This document shows, in pieces, positions 17,081 to 26,081 of a stretch of DNA of 64,000 nt. The stretch covers positions 1,612,001 through 1,676,000 of the forward strand of contig NZ_CP063304.1 of the NCBI RefSeq assembly GCF_015159595.1. Direction: 5' to 3'. How positions within the stretch are numbered: the stretch's first letter is position 1; every line of letters begins with the position of its first letter. This stretch comes from Blautia liquoris (lineage in GTDB: Bacteria > Bacillota > Clostridia > Lachnospirales > Lachnospiraceae). Below the pieces are notes generated by a model. The model saw only the letters and a program-made list of their open reading frames with translations, had not been told where the DNA came from and made no database searches. The translations under genes and the position numbers were made by a program.

Positions 17081-18535
17081 TTATTTTAACTCTTTTAACA
17101 CATTCAGCAGATATTCATAAACTCTTGCGGCCGATGATATGGACATCTTCTCCTCGGTGGTATGAACATCTGTCAGATCCGGTCCGATTGAAGTACAGTC
17201 TAATCCATCAATACGTCCGTAGAAGAGACCACACTCAAGGCCTGCATGAATTGCAACTACCTGTGGTTTTTTCTGATACATATCCTCATAAACCTTTACC
17301 ATAATGTCGCGAAGCAATGAATCTTCCCTGTATTCCCAGGCCGGATAACTTCCTCTTGTGCTGTAAGTTCCTCCCAGAAATTCAGTGAGATAACACAGTC
17401 TGTCCGATAACGCATCCTTCGCGCTCTCTACAGAGCTTCTTACACTGAGAGAACCGAGTAGATTATCATCTTCTTTGAACATGTGAAAGATGCCAAGATT
17501 GCAGGAAGTCTCAACGAGTCCTTCAATAGAGCCGCTCATCTTTTGTATGCCGTTTGGCACGTTCATCAGATAAAATGTCAGCTTTTCTCTACTGATTTGT
17601 GACAAAGCATGATAGTCGGCTTCTTTTCCCTTCGAAAGGGTAATACATATCCCGTCATCTGTGTTTTCATATTCTTTTTTTAATTGTAGTTCCAGTTGAC
17701 TGGCAAAGGAGTTCAAAAGTTCACTTTCTTTTTCGTCTATCAAAAGCATGGCTGAGGATATGCGCGGAATCGCATTATCCTTGCTGCCGCCTTCGGCTTC
17801 TATCAGAGAATAATTCATCCTCTGACTCAGGCCAAAGAGAAATCTTCCAAGCAGAATATTCGAATTTGCGCGATTTTTATCAATCTCGGAACCGGAATGC
17901 CCGCCCAGGAGACCATCAATGACAACCTCATAACTGGTTCCATGAACCTTTTCTCGAATCACTGGTATTTCACAATCGGATCTCATGCCGCCTGCACAGG
18001 ATGTCCAGATGCTTCCTTCTTCTTCTGAATCGAGATTAATCATTCTTTTTCCTTTCAGCAGAGAAGCATCCAGTGCATTCGCACCCAGTAAACCAATCTC
18101 CTCATCTGTAGTAAAGACACACTCAAGTGGCGGATGAGAGATCGAATCATCCTCCAATATTGCCAGCATATAGGCGACAGCAATTCCGTCATCTCCACCG
18201 AGTGTTGTATCCTTAGCAGATATAAAATCGCCATCCACCTCAAGCTTTAGTGGATCGTGTTTAAAATCGTGATCTGAACCTGCAGTTTTCTCGCAGACCA
18301 TATCACAGTGTCCCTGCAGGATTACTCCGATGGAATGTTCATAACCGGCAGAGGCTTCTTTGCGGATAATTACATTATTACTTTCATCTTGAATATAGGA
18401 AAGGCCATGTGTTGCTGCAAAATCGACCAGATAATCACTTATTTGTTTTGTATTTTCTGAGCCATGAGGTATCTGTGTAATTTTTTCAAAGTAATGGAAA
18501 ACTCTCTTTGGCTTTAATCCTTCTAATATTGACAT
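17081..18535 (-). CDS. pepD: Aminoacyl-histidine dipeptidase PepD (M20 family)
   Basis: PepD hydrolyses Xaa-His and other dipeptides in the cytoplasm using two zinc ions. The 484-residue product has the M20 signatures: ILQGHCDMVCEK with the first metal ligands, TTLGGDDGIAVAYMLA with the bridging aspartate, FTTDEEIGLLGA with the catalytic glutamate, and HAGLECGLFYGR near the C-terminus. Length fits the family. It is the first gene of a ten-gene run that extends to 7558, and has its own promoter at 18564-18592. Confidence 0.95.
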   Translation of the reverse strand: MSILEGLKPKRVFHYFEKITQIPHGSENTKQISDYLVDFAATHGLSYIQDESNNVIIRKEASAGYEHSIGVILQGHCDMVCEKTAGSDHDFKHDPLKLEVDGDFISAKDTTLGGDDGIAVAYMLAILEDDSISHPPLECVFTTDEEIGLLGANALDASLLKGKRMINLDSEEEGSIWTSCAGGMRSDCEIPVIREKVHGTSYEVVIDGLLGGHSGSEIDKNRANSNILLGRFLFGLSQRMNYSLIEAEGGSKDNAIPRISSAMLLIDEKESELLNSFASQLELQLKKEYENTDDGICITLSKGKEADYHALSQISREKLTFYLMNVPNGIQKMSGSIEGLVETSCNLGIFHMFKEDDNLLGSLSVRSSVESAKDALSDRLCYLTEFLGGTYSTRGSYPAWEYREDSLLRDIMVKVYEDMYQKKPQVVAIHAGLECGLFYGRIDGLDCTSIGPDLTDVHTTEEKMSISSAARVYEYLLNVLKELK

Positions 18536-18563
18536 AACTGCCTCCTTTTATATTTGCAGAATC

Positions 18564-18592
18564 ATTTTAATCTATTTTGACACATCTGTAAA
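18564..18592 (-). promoter_or_regulatory. Promoter of the pepD operon
   Basis: Minus strand: -35 TTTACA (18587-18592), 17-base spacer, -10 TAAAAT (18564-18569), about 28 bases upstream of the pepD start, which follows AAGGAGG. No other convincing promoter is evident before the operon ends at 7558. Confidence 0.65.
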
Positions 18593-18622
18593 AAAATTGC
18601 AAGCAAGGTTTTCGCTTCATGC

Positions 18623-18650
18623 GAATAGTTATAAAACACAGGCATACAAT
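18623..18650 (+). promoter_or_regulatory. Sigma-E-like sporulation promoter of ylbJ
   Basis: Plus strand: GAATAGT (18623-18629), a 13-base spacer, then CATACAAT (18643-18650). The -10 is an exact match to the mother-cell sigma-E consensus CATACAAT and the -35 matches KMATATT at six of seven places. It lies 28 bases before the ylbJ start. Confidence 0.6.
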
Positions 18651-18678
18651 AAGGATAAGAAATATATAGGAGTAATGA

Positions 18679-19608
18679 ATGAGTAAAAAAGTACTCTGTC
18701 TATTATTTATACCTTTACTTCTTTTTTTATTCCTTTTCCCAAAGGAAAGTTTCAATGCCTCCTGTGAAGGCGTTTTTCTGTGGTGGAACACTGTTCTTCC
18801 ATCCCTTTTACCTTTCATGATTCTGTCTGGACTTCTGATGCAGACAAATTTGATGGAATCATTATTGAAGAAGTTACAAAAGGTAAGCCGTTTTTGTCTT
18901 GGAACATCTTCTTATGGAGCATATGCTCTAATCCTGGGTTTTTTTTGTGGATTTCCCATGGGTGCGAAACTGACTGCCGATTTTTATGCCAGCGGAAGAA
19001 TCGACAGGGAGGAAGCGGATTATCTCTTGATGGTTTCTAATCATGCCAGTCCTATGTTTATTATCAATTATATTGTTTTACAGACGTTTAAGGATGACAG
19101 CCTTCGCCTTCCGGTTCTTGGTATCCTTTATGGGTCTGCTTTCCTTTCTGTAATCATATGGCGTATATATAAGAAGAGGTTTCGCGCTGCATCTAAGGAA
19201 CCCATAAAAAAAGAAATGTCAATGGCAGGCTTTTCCGGAGCCATCCTTGACACTTCTATTATGAACGGGTTTGATACGATCACTCGTCTTGGCGGTTATA
19301 TTATCATATTTTCAATATATGGAGCTCTGCTTCAAAAAGTTCTCATGCCCTTCCCGGCACTCCAGGCGTTTATCGCAGGAGTGACAGAGATTACGACCGG
19401 TGCAGTATGTATACATAACAGCAATCTTTCCTGGAATATGAAATTTTTACTGATCATGTGCTGCACATCATTTGGCGGACTCTCAACAGTTGCTCAAACA
19501 AACTGTGTCATACAGGAATCGGGACTTGACGTACGAACTTATGTAAAAGGAAAGGTTATGAATACAGCCGTGACGTCCGTACTAGTATTACTCTTCATTA
19601 TCCTCTGA
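18679..19608 (+). CDS. ylbJ: YlbJ/SpoVV-like sporulation membrane protein
   Basis: The 309-residue protein has about eight hydrophobic segments and the nucleoside-recognition-type (Gate) motifs, for example LPSLLPFMILSGLL, GFFCGFPMGAKLTADFY and NGFDTITRLGGYIIIFS. In Bacillus subtilis YlbJ (SpoVV) is made in the mother cell and needed for dipicolinic acid movement into the forespore. The adjacent coaD and rsmD genes are also its neighbours in B. subtilis. RBS AGGAG lies 6 bases from ATG 18679. Its 3' end overlaps the converging gene by 21 bases. Confidence 0.88.
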   Translation: MSKKVLCLLFIPLLLFLFLFPKESFNASCEGVFLWWNTVLPSLLPFMILSGLLMQTNLMESLLKKLQKVSRFCLGTSSYGAYALILGFFCGFPMGAKLTADFYASGRIDREEADYLLMVSNHASPMFIINYIVLQTFKDDSLRLPVLGILYGSAFLSVIIWRIYKKRFRAASKEPIKKEMSMAGFSGAILDTSIMNGFDTITRLGGYIIIFSIYGALLQKVLMPFPALQAFIAGVTEITTGAVCIHNSNLSWNMKFLLIMCCTSFGGLSTVAQTNCVIQESGLDVRTYVKGKVMNTAVTSVLVLLFIIL

Positions 19609-20220
19609 TTCAGAATCGCTGTCCGTTCCATAGCCGTCGGTATTCTCATCTCCTGCATCAATTTGTGAAGAAGACTGAGAAACCTGCGGAGCAAGTTCAC
19701 TGCGATTTTTATTTACAACATCGTAGCAGCTTTGAAGAGAACTGATGAATGTATTGTATTTTTCACCTGTATCAGTCAAGGTTGTACTCAAAATAGTCGA
19801 CAGATTAGCAAGCATATCATCTGTATATGAAATAGCACTCAGACGAATATTATTGGCATCCTGCGTAGCAGAGTCAATGATCTGCTGTGCCTGTGCATTC
19901 GCCTCGTTGATGGTCTCATTTGCCTGGTCATAAGCTTTCTGCATCACTTCGCTTTGACCTACCATCTCTTGAACCTTAGCCTGGGTTTCCGAAATCATAT
20001 TGTCTGCCTTAGACTGGGCATCTGCAAGGATTGCATCCTTATTGCTGATGATTTTCTGATATCTCTTAATCTCATCCGGGGTTTTGAGACGCAGTTCTCT
20101 TAACAGCTCTTCCAACTCTTCCTTATTGACAACAATCTTAGTTGTGGATAAAGGCTGATAACGACAGCTTTCAACATATTCCTCAATTTCTTCTATAATC
20201 TGCTCAATTCTGCTGCTCAT
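19588..20220 (-). CDS. Coiled-coil protein of unknown function
   Basis: I do not recognise a characterised family. The 210-residue product is predicted mostly helical, with a long coiled-coil stretch around residues 60-140 rich in Ala, Gln and Glu, and a Ser/Asp/Glu-rich, presumably disordered, C-terminal tail (residues 180-210). Its composition resembles V-type ATPase subunit H-like or DivIVA-like proteins, but no specific motif supports either. It follows coaD by 24 bases and is likely co-transcribed with mgsA-rsmD-coaD. Confidence 0.75.
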   Translation of the reverse strand: MSSRIEQIIEEIEEYVESCRYQPLSTTKIVVNKEELEELLRELRLKTPDEIKRYQKIISNKDAILADAQSKADNMISETQAKVQEMVGQSEVMQKAYDQANETINEANAQAQQIIDSATQDANNIRLSAISYTDDMLANLSTILSTTLTDTGEKYNTFISSLQSCYDVVNKNRSELAPQVSQSSSQIDAGDENTDGYGTDSDSESEDNEE

Positions 20221-20244
20221 ATTAATTCTCCTTATCTTACGCTT

Positions 20245-20733
20245 TTAAACATTCTTTTTTTTCATCTTCTCAATTAATTCTTCTGCAACGAAACCAGGTA
20301 CAAATTTGGAGATATCACCGCCAAATGATGCTACCTCTTTAACGGTTGTTGAACTCAAGTAGGCATATTGAAGAGAAGTGATCAAAAATGTAGTATCTAC
20401 TCCAGGATTTAACACTCGGTTTGTCTGAGTCATCTGGAGCTCATATTCAAAATCTGTGATTGCACGAAGTCCCCTGACAATTACCTTGGCACCACATGCC
20501 TCGGCAAAATCAACCGATAATCCACTAAAAGGTTTTACATACACATGAGGAATATTCTTCGTAGCTTTCTTTAGTATATTAACACGTTCTTCTGTAGAAA
20601 ACAACGGAGTTTTTGCAGAATTATTTAAAACGCCAATAATAACTTCATCATATAACTGTGCGGCACGCTGGATCACATCCAGATGCCCAAAAGTTACAGG
20701 GTCAAAACTACCTGGATATACAGCTCTTATCAT
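20245..20733 (-). CDS. coaD: Phosphopantetheine adenylyltransferase
   Basis: CoaD transfers AMP to 4'-phosphopantetheine in coenzyme A synthesis. The 162-residue product has the nucleotidyltransferase signature [14 protein letters not shown], the [20 protein letters not shown] region and the C-terminal [20 protein letters not shown] motif. RBS TAGGAGA precedes ATG 20733. It follows rsmD by 9 bases, the standard Firmicutes order. Confidence 0.97.
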   Translation of the reverse strand: MIRAVYPGSFDPVTFGHLDVIQRAAQLYDEVIIGVLNNSAKTPLFSTEERVNILKKATKNIPHVYVKPFSGLSVDFAEACGAKVIVRGLRAITDFEYELQMTQTNRVLNPGVDTTFLITSLQYAYLSSTTVKEVASFGGDISKFVPGFVAEELIEKMKKKNV

Positions 20734-20742
20734 AATATTCTC

Positions 20743-21294
20743 CTATCGGCGAATTAAGAAAACATGCTTATTCGTCTTATACTTTTTTTCTTTTTGTATT
20801 TCAAACCCCAGTGTCCTCACATAGAAAAAGTCAGTATCCAGTGAGGCCTCAACAATGATCTGGGTTTTGGGAGTGATATTGTCGCTTTTCATCAGCGCAG
20901 TTAACACATCTTTCTCCAGATCCTGATGATAGGGCGGATCCATAAAAACAAAATCAAATTTCAGCTCATCTGAGAAATTCTCTATCGCCTGTTTCACGTC
21001 GATTCTTTGAAGAATCCCTCTGTCTGCGAGTTTTGTGAAGTTCAGATTATCTCTGATACAGTTTGCTGCCTTTTTGTTTTTTTCAACAAAATAACACGTA
21101 CGTGCACCTCTGCTCAAAGCTTCTATGCCGATTCCGCCGCTGCCGGCAAACAAATCCAAAAATATGCATCCGTCAAGGTCTGATCCAATCATATTAAACA
21201 GGGTCTCTTTGACTCTGTCTGTTGTAGGTCTGGTATTCATACCATCCACTGATTTTAGAGGCAGACTTTTACGGCTTCCTGCTATTACTCTCAT
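20743..21294 (-). CDS. rsmD: 16S rRNA (guanine-966-N2)-methyltransferase RsmD
   Basis: The 183-residue protein shows the RsmD pattern: MRVIAGSRKSLPLKS at the start, RPTTDRVKETLFNMIG, the SAM-binding FLDLFAGSGGIGIEALSRGA and the catalytic FVFMDPPY. It methylates G966 of 16S rRNA. It is in the mgsA-rsmD-coaD operon. Confidence 0.96.
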   Translation of the reverse strand: MRVIAGSRKSLPLKSVDGMNTRPTTDRVKETLFNMIGSDLDGCIFLDLFAGSGGIGIEALSRGARTCYFVEKNKKAANCIRDNLNFTKLADRGILQRIDVKQAIENFSDELKFDFVFMDPPYHQDLEKDVLTALMKSDNITPKTQIIVEASLDTDFFYVRTLGFEIQKEKKYKTNKHVFLIRR

Positions 21295-21332
21295 ATTTTA
21301 TATATCCTTCATTGAATGCTCTATCTGCAGCT

Positions 21333-21734
21333 TTAATTTTTGTGAAGCTGCTCTCTCCAGTCCAGATCACCTCTGGAAAGTCCAAGTATCAGCGATTCCG
21401 CTGTCGCGATGTTTGTAGCAATCGGGATCGTATATTGATCACAGCATCTGATAATCGACTGTACATCCGGCTCCTTTGGATTGATCATAGTCGGATTATA
21501 AAAGAAGATTACCATATCCATATCTCCGCGTTCAATCATATCCATAAATTGTTTGTCTCCGCCAATACTTCCGGCAAGAAATTTATGAACATGAAGGTTT
21601 GTAACTTCTTCAATTCTGCGTCCGGTTGTTCCGGTCGCATAAATTTCATGTTTCATAAGGATTCCCTTGTAAGCAATACAAAAATCCTCTATTAATGTTT
21701 TTTTACTATTGTGTGCAATAATTCCTATATTCAT
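21333..21734 (-). CDS. mgsA: Methylglyoxal synthase
   Basis: MgsA converts dihydroxyacetone phosphate to methylglyoxal and phosphate, a glycolytic bypass. The 133-residue product has the family motifs IAHNSKK, TGTTGRRIEE, GSIGGDKQFMDMIERGDMDMVIFFYNP and the phosphate-binding ATNIATAESL. The usual aspartate after FF is part of NP here (YNPTM), a small deviation. RBS AAAGGGG precedes ATG 21734. It leads the operon with rsmD and coaD. Confidence 0.93.
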   Translation of the reverse strand: MNIGIIAHNSKKTLIEDFCIAYKGILMKHEIYATGTTGRRIEEVTNLHVHKFLAGSIGGDKQFMDMIERGDMDMVIFFYNPTMINPKEPDVQSIIRCCDQYTIPIATNIATAESLILGLSRGDLDWREQLHKN

Positions 21735-21771
21735 GTTTCAACGCCCCTTTAGGATAATTTTAATTACATAG

Positions 21772-21800
21772 ATTATAACAAATAACTATATTTTAATCAA
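21772..21800 (-). promoter_or_regulatory. Promoter of the mgsA operon
   Basis: Minus strand: -35 TTGATT (21795-21800), 17-base spacer, -10 TATAAT (21772-21777) with an extended TGT just before it. The ATG is about 37 bases downstream. Confidence 0.75.
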
Positions 21801-21959
21801 TTAAATTCGATGATAAATGAATGACTCGATTGTAACTTACTTCCTTGTCTTCTAAAAAGTTCCAGTTTAATATTATTAATTTCTCATATACTATCAGCGT
21901 AACACATAAGTGTTATAAAAACAGTAAATCATAAATATAACAAAGGAGGCGTTTGAACA

Positions 21960-22184
21960 ATGGCTAGACGTTCATCTAATACGACTGCAGTACCAGAAGC
22001 TATGGCAGCTTTAGACCGATTCAAATATGAGGTGGCAAATGAAATTGGTGTGCCGCTTTCTGAAGGCTATAATGGCAATCTGACATCCAAACAGAATGGT
22101 TCTGTTGGTGGATATATGGTTAAAAAAATGATTGAGCAGCAGGAACGCCAGATGAGTGGCGGATCTAATCAGGGTCAGTTCTAA
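21960..22184 (+). CDS. Alpha/beta-type small acid-soluble spore protein
   Basis: The 74-residue protein binds and protects DNA in the dormant spore. It has the two SASP signatures: KYEVANEIGVPL, which includes the germination protease site region, and NGSVGGYMVKKMIEQQE. AAGGAGG lies 10 bases before ATG 21960. The AT-rich 160-base region upstream does not show a clear sigma-G or sigma-F consensus by eye, although such control is expected. A strong terminator follows. Confidence 0.95.
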   Translation: MARRSSNTTAVPEAMAALDRFKYEVANEIGVPLSEGYNGNLTSKQNGSVGGYMVKKMIEQQERQMSGGSNQGQF

Positions 22185-22209
22185 ACCCTTGTAACAGGTA
22201 TAAAATCGA

Positions 22210-22252
22210 GAGGGCTGCCACAATCGGAAGGTTGTGGCAGCCCTCCTTTTTT
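22210..22252 (+). terminator. Strong terminator after the SASP gene
   Basis: A perfect 14-bp GC-rich stem (22210-22223 with 22232-22245) and an 8-base loop are followed on the plus strand by CTTTTTT. On the minus strand it could also stop transcription leaving recG, although the T-tract there is weaker. Confidence 0.9.
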
Positions 22253-22314
22253 GACCTACTTTATCATACTAGGTTTTTATCATATTATCAAGGCTTTCTT
22301 GTATGGGAAATAAA

Positions 22315-24375
22315 TCAGATAGTGATCTCTTTCAACTTTCTGTCAGAATATCTGTCGATTGCAGTTATTAGTTCTCTATGCTCCGGAAGAGATAAATCCT
22401 CATCCGCGGCCAGAATATCTATGACTGCCTGATTTGCCTCTTTTAGGACTGAAGCATCCTGGAAAATATCAGCTAATTTAAAATCCATCAGTCCGCTTTG
22501 ACGAATGCCGAACAAATCACCGGGTCCTCGAAGCTTTAAGTCTTCTTCAGCGATATAAAACCCGTCATTTGATTTATTCAGAATTTCAAGACGCCTCGCT
22601 GTTTCAGGATTCGTGTCACCATGCATAAAAATACAAAAAGACTGATACCTTCCTCTTCCAACACGTCCTCTAAGCTGATGGAGACCTGCAAGACCAAACC
22701 GTTCTGAATTTTCTACAAGCATTACAGTAGCATTCGGCACATTGACTCCGACCTCCACGACTGTAGTGGAAACCAGAATCTGTATCTCCCCTGAGGCGAA
22801 TCGCTGCATAATCGCATCTTTTATCTTAGGTTTCATCTGCCCATGGAGCATTTCTACAACGATGTCGGCTCCAAACTCCTGCTGCATCTGTTTTGTATAG
22901 TCCGTGACGTTTGCTGCATCGAGGCCTTCGCTCTCTTCTACCATCGGACAGATAATGTAAACCTGGTGACCTCTCGAAACTTCCTGTCTCATAAGCTGAT
23001 AGGCGGCCCTTCGATATCCAGTATCCACGACACAGTTTTTTACAGGCAGGCGTTTTGCCGGAAGCTCGTCCAATACAGAAATATCAAGATCCCCATACAG
23101 CATAATAGCAAGAGTTCTGGGAATTGGAGTTGCACTCATAACCATAACATGGGGCAGTTCACCCTTTACAGATAGAGCTTCTCTTTGACTGACACCGAAT
23201 CTGTGCTGTTCATCTGTTATCACTAATGCGAGATTTGGATATTCTGCTTTCTCCTGAATTAACGCATGTGTTCCGATAATCATCTTCGTCTCATCGGCTG
23301 CAATCTGTGCATAGATCCGCCGTTTTTCCTTTGCAGTATTCGATCCTGTTAAAAGAACAGGAGAGTACTCCGATAAACCATTACTTTCAAGTAGTGAAAC
23401 TAACGATTCATAATGCTGCCTGGCCAGAACCTCTGTCGGAACCATAAGAGCACTCTGGAAGCCGTTGGAAGCAGCCATAATCATAGCAAGAAAAGCCAGA
23501 ATCGTCTTACCGCTTCCGACATCCCCTTGAATCAAGCGGGACATCCTGACATGTCCTTTTAAATCACATTCAATTTCATTCCAGACACGGAGCTGCGCAT
23601 TCGTCAGTTGGTAAGGCAGATTTTCAATTACTTTTTCCGTCGTCCAGACCTCGTTTAGTTTCCAGTTGCTTTTGCGGCTATCCTTTGACTCTTTCATCCT
23701 TGCAATCATCATGAGGAAAAAGAAAAATTCATCAAATACCAGTCTTCTTCTCGCGGCTTCCATACTTTTTAGGCTATCCGGAAAATGAATCTGTTCAATT
23801 GAATAATTAATCTCTGAAAGCTGAAAACGAATCCTGATATCTTCCGGAAGATATTCTGTTTCCAGAAGCTTTTCATCGAGCAATGCACGTACAGTTTTTG
23901 ATATCGTCTTGTTTGAAAGTCCTCCGGTCCGTGCATAAATCGGCATCAGACGACCTCTCACATCTTCATACACAGAATCTGTGAAAATCTCCGGCTGATC
24001 CATCTGGATCACGCCCCTTTTTTCCCGAATTGTTCCTCGAAATATATATCGACCACCCTTTTTTAAAGTATTCCTTAAAAAAGGCATGTTAAACCATGTA
24101 AGTGCAAGCCGGTTGCCGCCATCCGTCAGAATAACTGTGGTAATGGTTTTGGCTTGAAGCCTTTTGCTCTCAGGATTCTTTGTCAAAACGGCCGAGATGG
24201 ATTGCTTTTGATTTATCTTCATATTCCTGATAAGAACAGGTTCGCCATATGAATCGTAATCACGTGGATAATAGTGTAAAAGCTGTCCAAGTGTCGAAAC
24301 ACCTAGTTTGTTGAATAATTTCTCGGTTTTCTCTCCGATTCCTTTTAAACTGCGTATTGAGTCTTCTGTCTTCAT
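22315..24375 (-). CDS. recG: ATP-dependent DNA helicase RecG
   Basis: RecG remodels stalled forks and branched DNA. The 686-residue product has the N-terminal helix-hairpin/OB wedge region (IRSLKGIGEKTEKLFNKLGV, LLHYYPRDYDSY), helicase motif I in LIQGDVGSGKTILAFLAM, motif II TDEQHRFGV, motif III MSATPIPRTLA, and the C-terminal FGLAGLHQLRGRVGRGRYQSFC. It is full length for the family. It follows the FakA gene by 18 bases. Confidence 0.97.
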   Translation of the reverse strand: MKTEDSIRSLKGIGEKTEKLFNKLGVSTLGQLLHYYPRDYDSYGEPVLIRNMKINQKQSISAVLTKNPESKRLQAKTITTVILTDGGNRLALTWFNMPFLRNTLKKGGRYIFRGTIREKRGVIQMDQPEIFTDSVYEDVRGRLMPIYARTGGLSNKTISKTVRALLDEKLLETEYLPEDIRIRFQLSEINYSIEQIHFPDSLKSMEAARRRLVFDEFFFFLMMIARMKESKDSRKSNWKLNEVWTTEKVIENLPYQLTNAQLRVWNEIECDLKGHVRMSRLIQGDVGSGKTILAFLAMIMAASNGFQSALMVPTEVLARQHYESLVSLLESNGLSEYSPVLLTGSNTAKEKRRIYAQIAADETKMIIGTHALIQEKAEYPNLALVITDEQHRFGVSQREALSVKGELPHVMVMSATPIPRTLAIMLYGDLDISVLDELPAKRLPVKNCVVDTGYRRAAYQLMRQEVSRGHQVYIICPMVEESEGLDAANVTDYTKQMQQEFGADIVVEMLHGQMKPKIKDAIMQRFASGEIQILVSTTVVEVGVNVPNATVMLVENSERFGLAGLHQLRGRVGRGRYQSFCIFMHGDTNPETARRLEILNKSNDGFYIAEEDLKLRGPGDLFGIRQSGLMDFKLADIFQDASVLKEANQAVIDILAADEDLSLPEHRELITAIDRYSDRKLKEITI

Positions 24376-24393
24376 ATTACTTCACTTTATTGA

Positions 24394-26061
24394 TTATTCC
24401 ACAGAGAGAATACAATAATAAACTGGCTGCCCTCCGGCGTTCACTTCCACATCACAGTCGGGATATTCCTTCTCGGCCCAGGCAGCAATTTTCTCAGCTT
24501 TATTCTTAGAAAAATCTTTTCCATAATAGATACTGATCAGTTCGGAGTCGCCTTCCATCATATTTATAATGCATTCTTTTGCAACAGTTGAGATATCACT
24601 TCCCACAGAAAGAATACCCTTGTCAGAGAGTCCCATGATATCTCCTTTGTGAATCTCTCTGCCATCAATATTTGTATCTCGGACCGCAAAAGTAATCTGC
24701 CCAGTTTTGACTGAATGGATAACAGACTCCATCTCTTTTGTGTTTTCTTCAACGCTCTTATCCACAACATAGTTGATAATAGCCGTAATACCCTGAGGAA
24801 TCGTCGTCGTCGGGATAACGATAAGATTCTTATCGTTACACAGGTGGCTGGCCTGATTTGCCGCAAGTATGATATTCTTATTATTTGGATAGATAAATAT
24901 ATTTTTTGCGGGAACCTGTCTGACTGCATCCAACACATCTTCTGTACTTGGATTCATTGTCTGACCGCCCTCGATCAGATAATCAACACCTAACCCACGA
25001 AAAATATCTGCAAAACCATCTCCCGCTGAAACCGCAACAAAGCCAACTTCTTTTTTTGGATTGTTATTGATATTATTTTGTTTGGACGAGAGCTTTTCAG
25101 CATTTTTGAAGAGAATCTCCTGATGCTCTTCTCTCATATTGTCAATTTTGATTTTTGACAATGATCCAAATGTCAGTGCCTTCGTAAGTGCTCTTCCAGG
25201 TTCATTCGTATGTACATGAACCTTTATCATCTCATCGTCAGCAACGAAAACAATGGAATCACCGATGGCATTTAAGAATTCTTTCAATGCAGAAAGCTTT
25301 TCTTTTGATGCTGCATGCTCTAATATAATAATAAATTCCGTGCAATACCCGAATTTAATTTCTTTTTCTGTCTTTTTTGTGACTTTTATACTGGTCTTTT
25401 CTTTATCAGGAGTCTCAAAAGTCAGATTGATTTCCTTTCCCATGAATGCATCGCAGGCACCTTCTAAGATGGTGACAAGTCCCTGACCGCCGGAATCAAC
25501 CACACCAGCCTCTTTTAACACAGGCAGCATATCCGGGGTTCGCTCAAGTGTATTCTGAGCACATGATACCACTTCTGTGAGAAACTCTGCCAAAGTGATA
25601 GTATCAGCAGATTCATCAGCAAGAGCCCTGGCTTTCATGGCTGCATCACGGGCAACTGTGAGAATTGTGCCTTCCTTTGGTTTCATGACCGCTTTATAGG
25701 CGGTATCCACTGCTCGCTCCATAGCGGAGGCGATTGTGACAACATCAATCTCATCATAATCGCGAATTACCCTGGTAAGGCCACGTAAAAGCTGTGATAG
25801 TATCACACCTGAATTTCCACGGGCGCCTCGAAGAGAACCGGATGAAATAGCCTTTGCAAGAGCACTCATCGATATATCTGTTAGACTGGTTACCTCCTTT
25901 ACTGCAGAAAGGATCGTCATGGTCATGTTCGTACCGGTATCTCCGTCCGGAACGGGGAATACATTCAATTCATTGATCCATTCTTTTTTCACCTCAAGAT
26001 TCTTTGCACCTGCCAAAAACATCTTTGCAAATAGTTCGGCATTAATCTTATCTGTAGACAC
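24394..26061 (-). CDS. fakA: FakA-like DAK2-domain fatty acid kinase
   Basis: FakA phosphorylates fatty acids presented by DegV-type FakB proteins. The 555-residue protein has the N-terminal DhaL/DAK2 ATP-binding domain (LNVFPVPDGDTGTNM with the metal-binding aspartates, GSLRGARGNSGVILSQL, KEGTILTVARDA), a central linker and a C-terminal domain. It starts at a GTG at 26061 with GGAGG ten bases upstream. The order Asp23-fakA-recG opposite rpmB is the same as yloU-yloV-recG-rpmB in B. subtilis. Confidence 0.92.
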   Translation of the reverse strand: MSTDKINAELFAKMFLAGAKNLEVKKEWINELNVFPVPDGDTGTNMTMTILSAVKEVTSLTDISMSALAKAISSGSLRGARGNSGVILSQLLRGLTRVIRDYDEIDVVTIASAMERAVDTAYKAVMKPKEGTILTVARDAAMKARALADESADTITLAEFLTEVVSCAQNTLERTPDMLPVLKEAGVVDSGGQGLVTILEGACDAFMGKEINLTFETPDKEKTSIKVTKKTEKEIKFGYCTEFIIILEHAASKEKLSALKEFLNAIGDSIVFVADDEMIKVHVHTNEPGRALTKALTFGSLSKIKIDNMREEHQEILFKNAEKLSSKQNNINNNPKKEVGFVAVSAGDGFADIFRGLGVDYLIEGGQTMNPSTEDVLDAVRQVPAKNIFIYPNNKNIILAANQASHLCNDKNLIVIPTTTIPQGITAIINYVVDKSVEENTKEMESVIHSVKTGQITFAVRDTNIDGREIHKGDIMGLSDKGILSVGSDISTVAKECIINMMEGDSELISIYYGKDFSKNKAEKIAAWAEKEYPDCDVEVNAGGQPVYYCILSVE

Positions 26062-26081
26062 TACAAGTTTTCCTCCTTAAA

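Noticed and set aside
21900-21915. TAACAC-ATAA-GTGTTA inverted repeat before the SASP gene
   Set aside because: A 6-bp AT-rich stem can arise by chance in this region and no second instance was found to support an operator.
21880-21959. Sigma-G promoter before the SASP gene
   Set aside because: Several CATA-like words are present (e.g. CATATACTA), but none has a matching -35 at 17-18 bases; the control is expected but not shown by the sequence.
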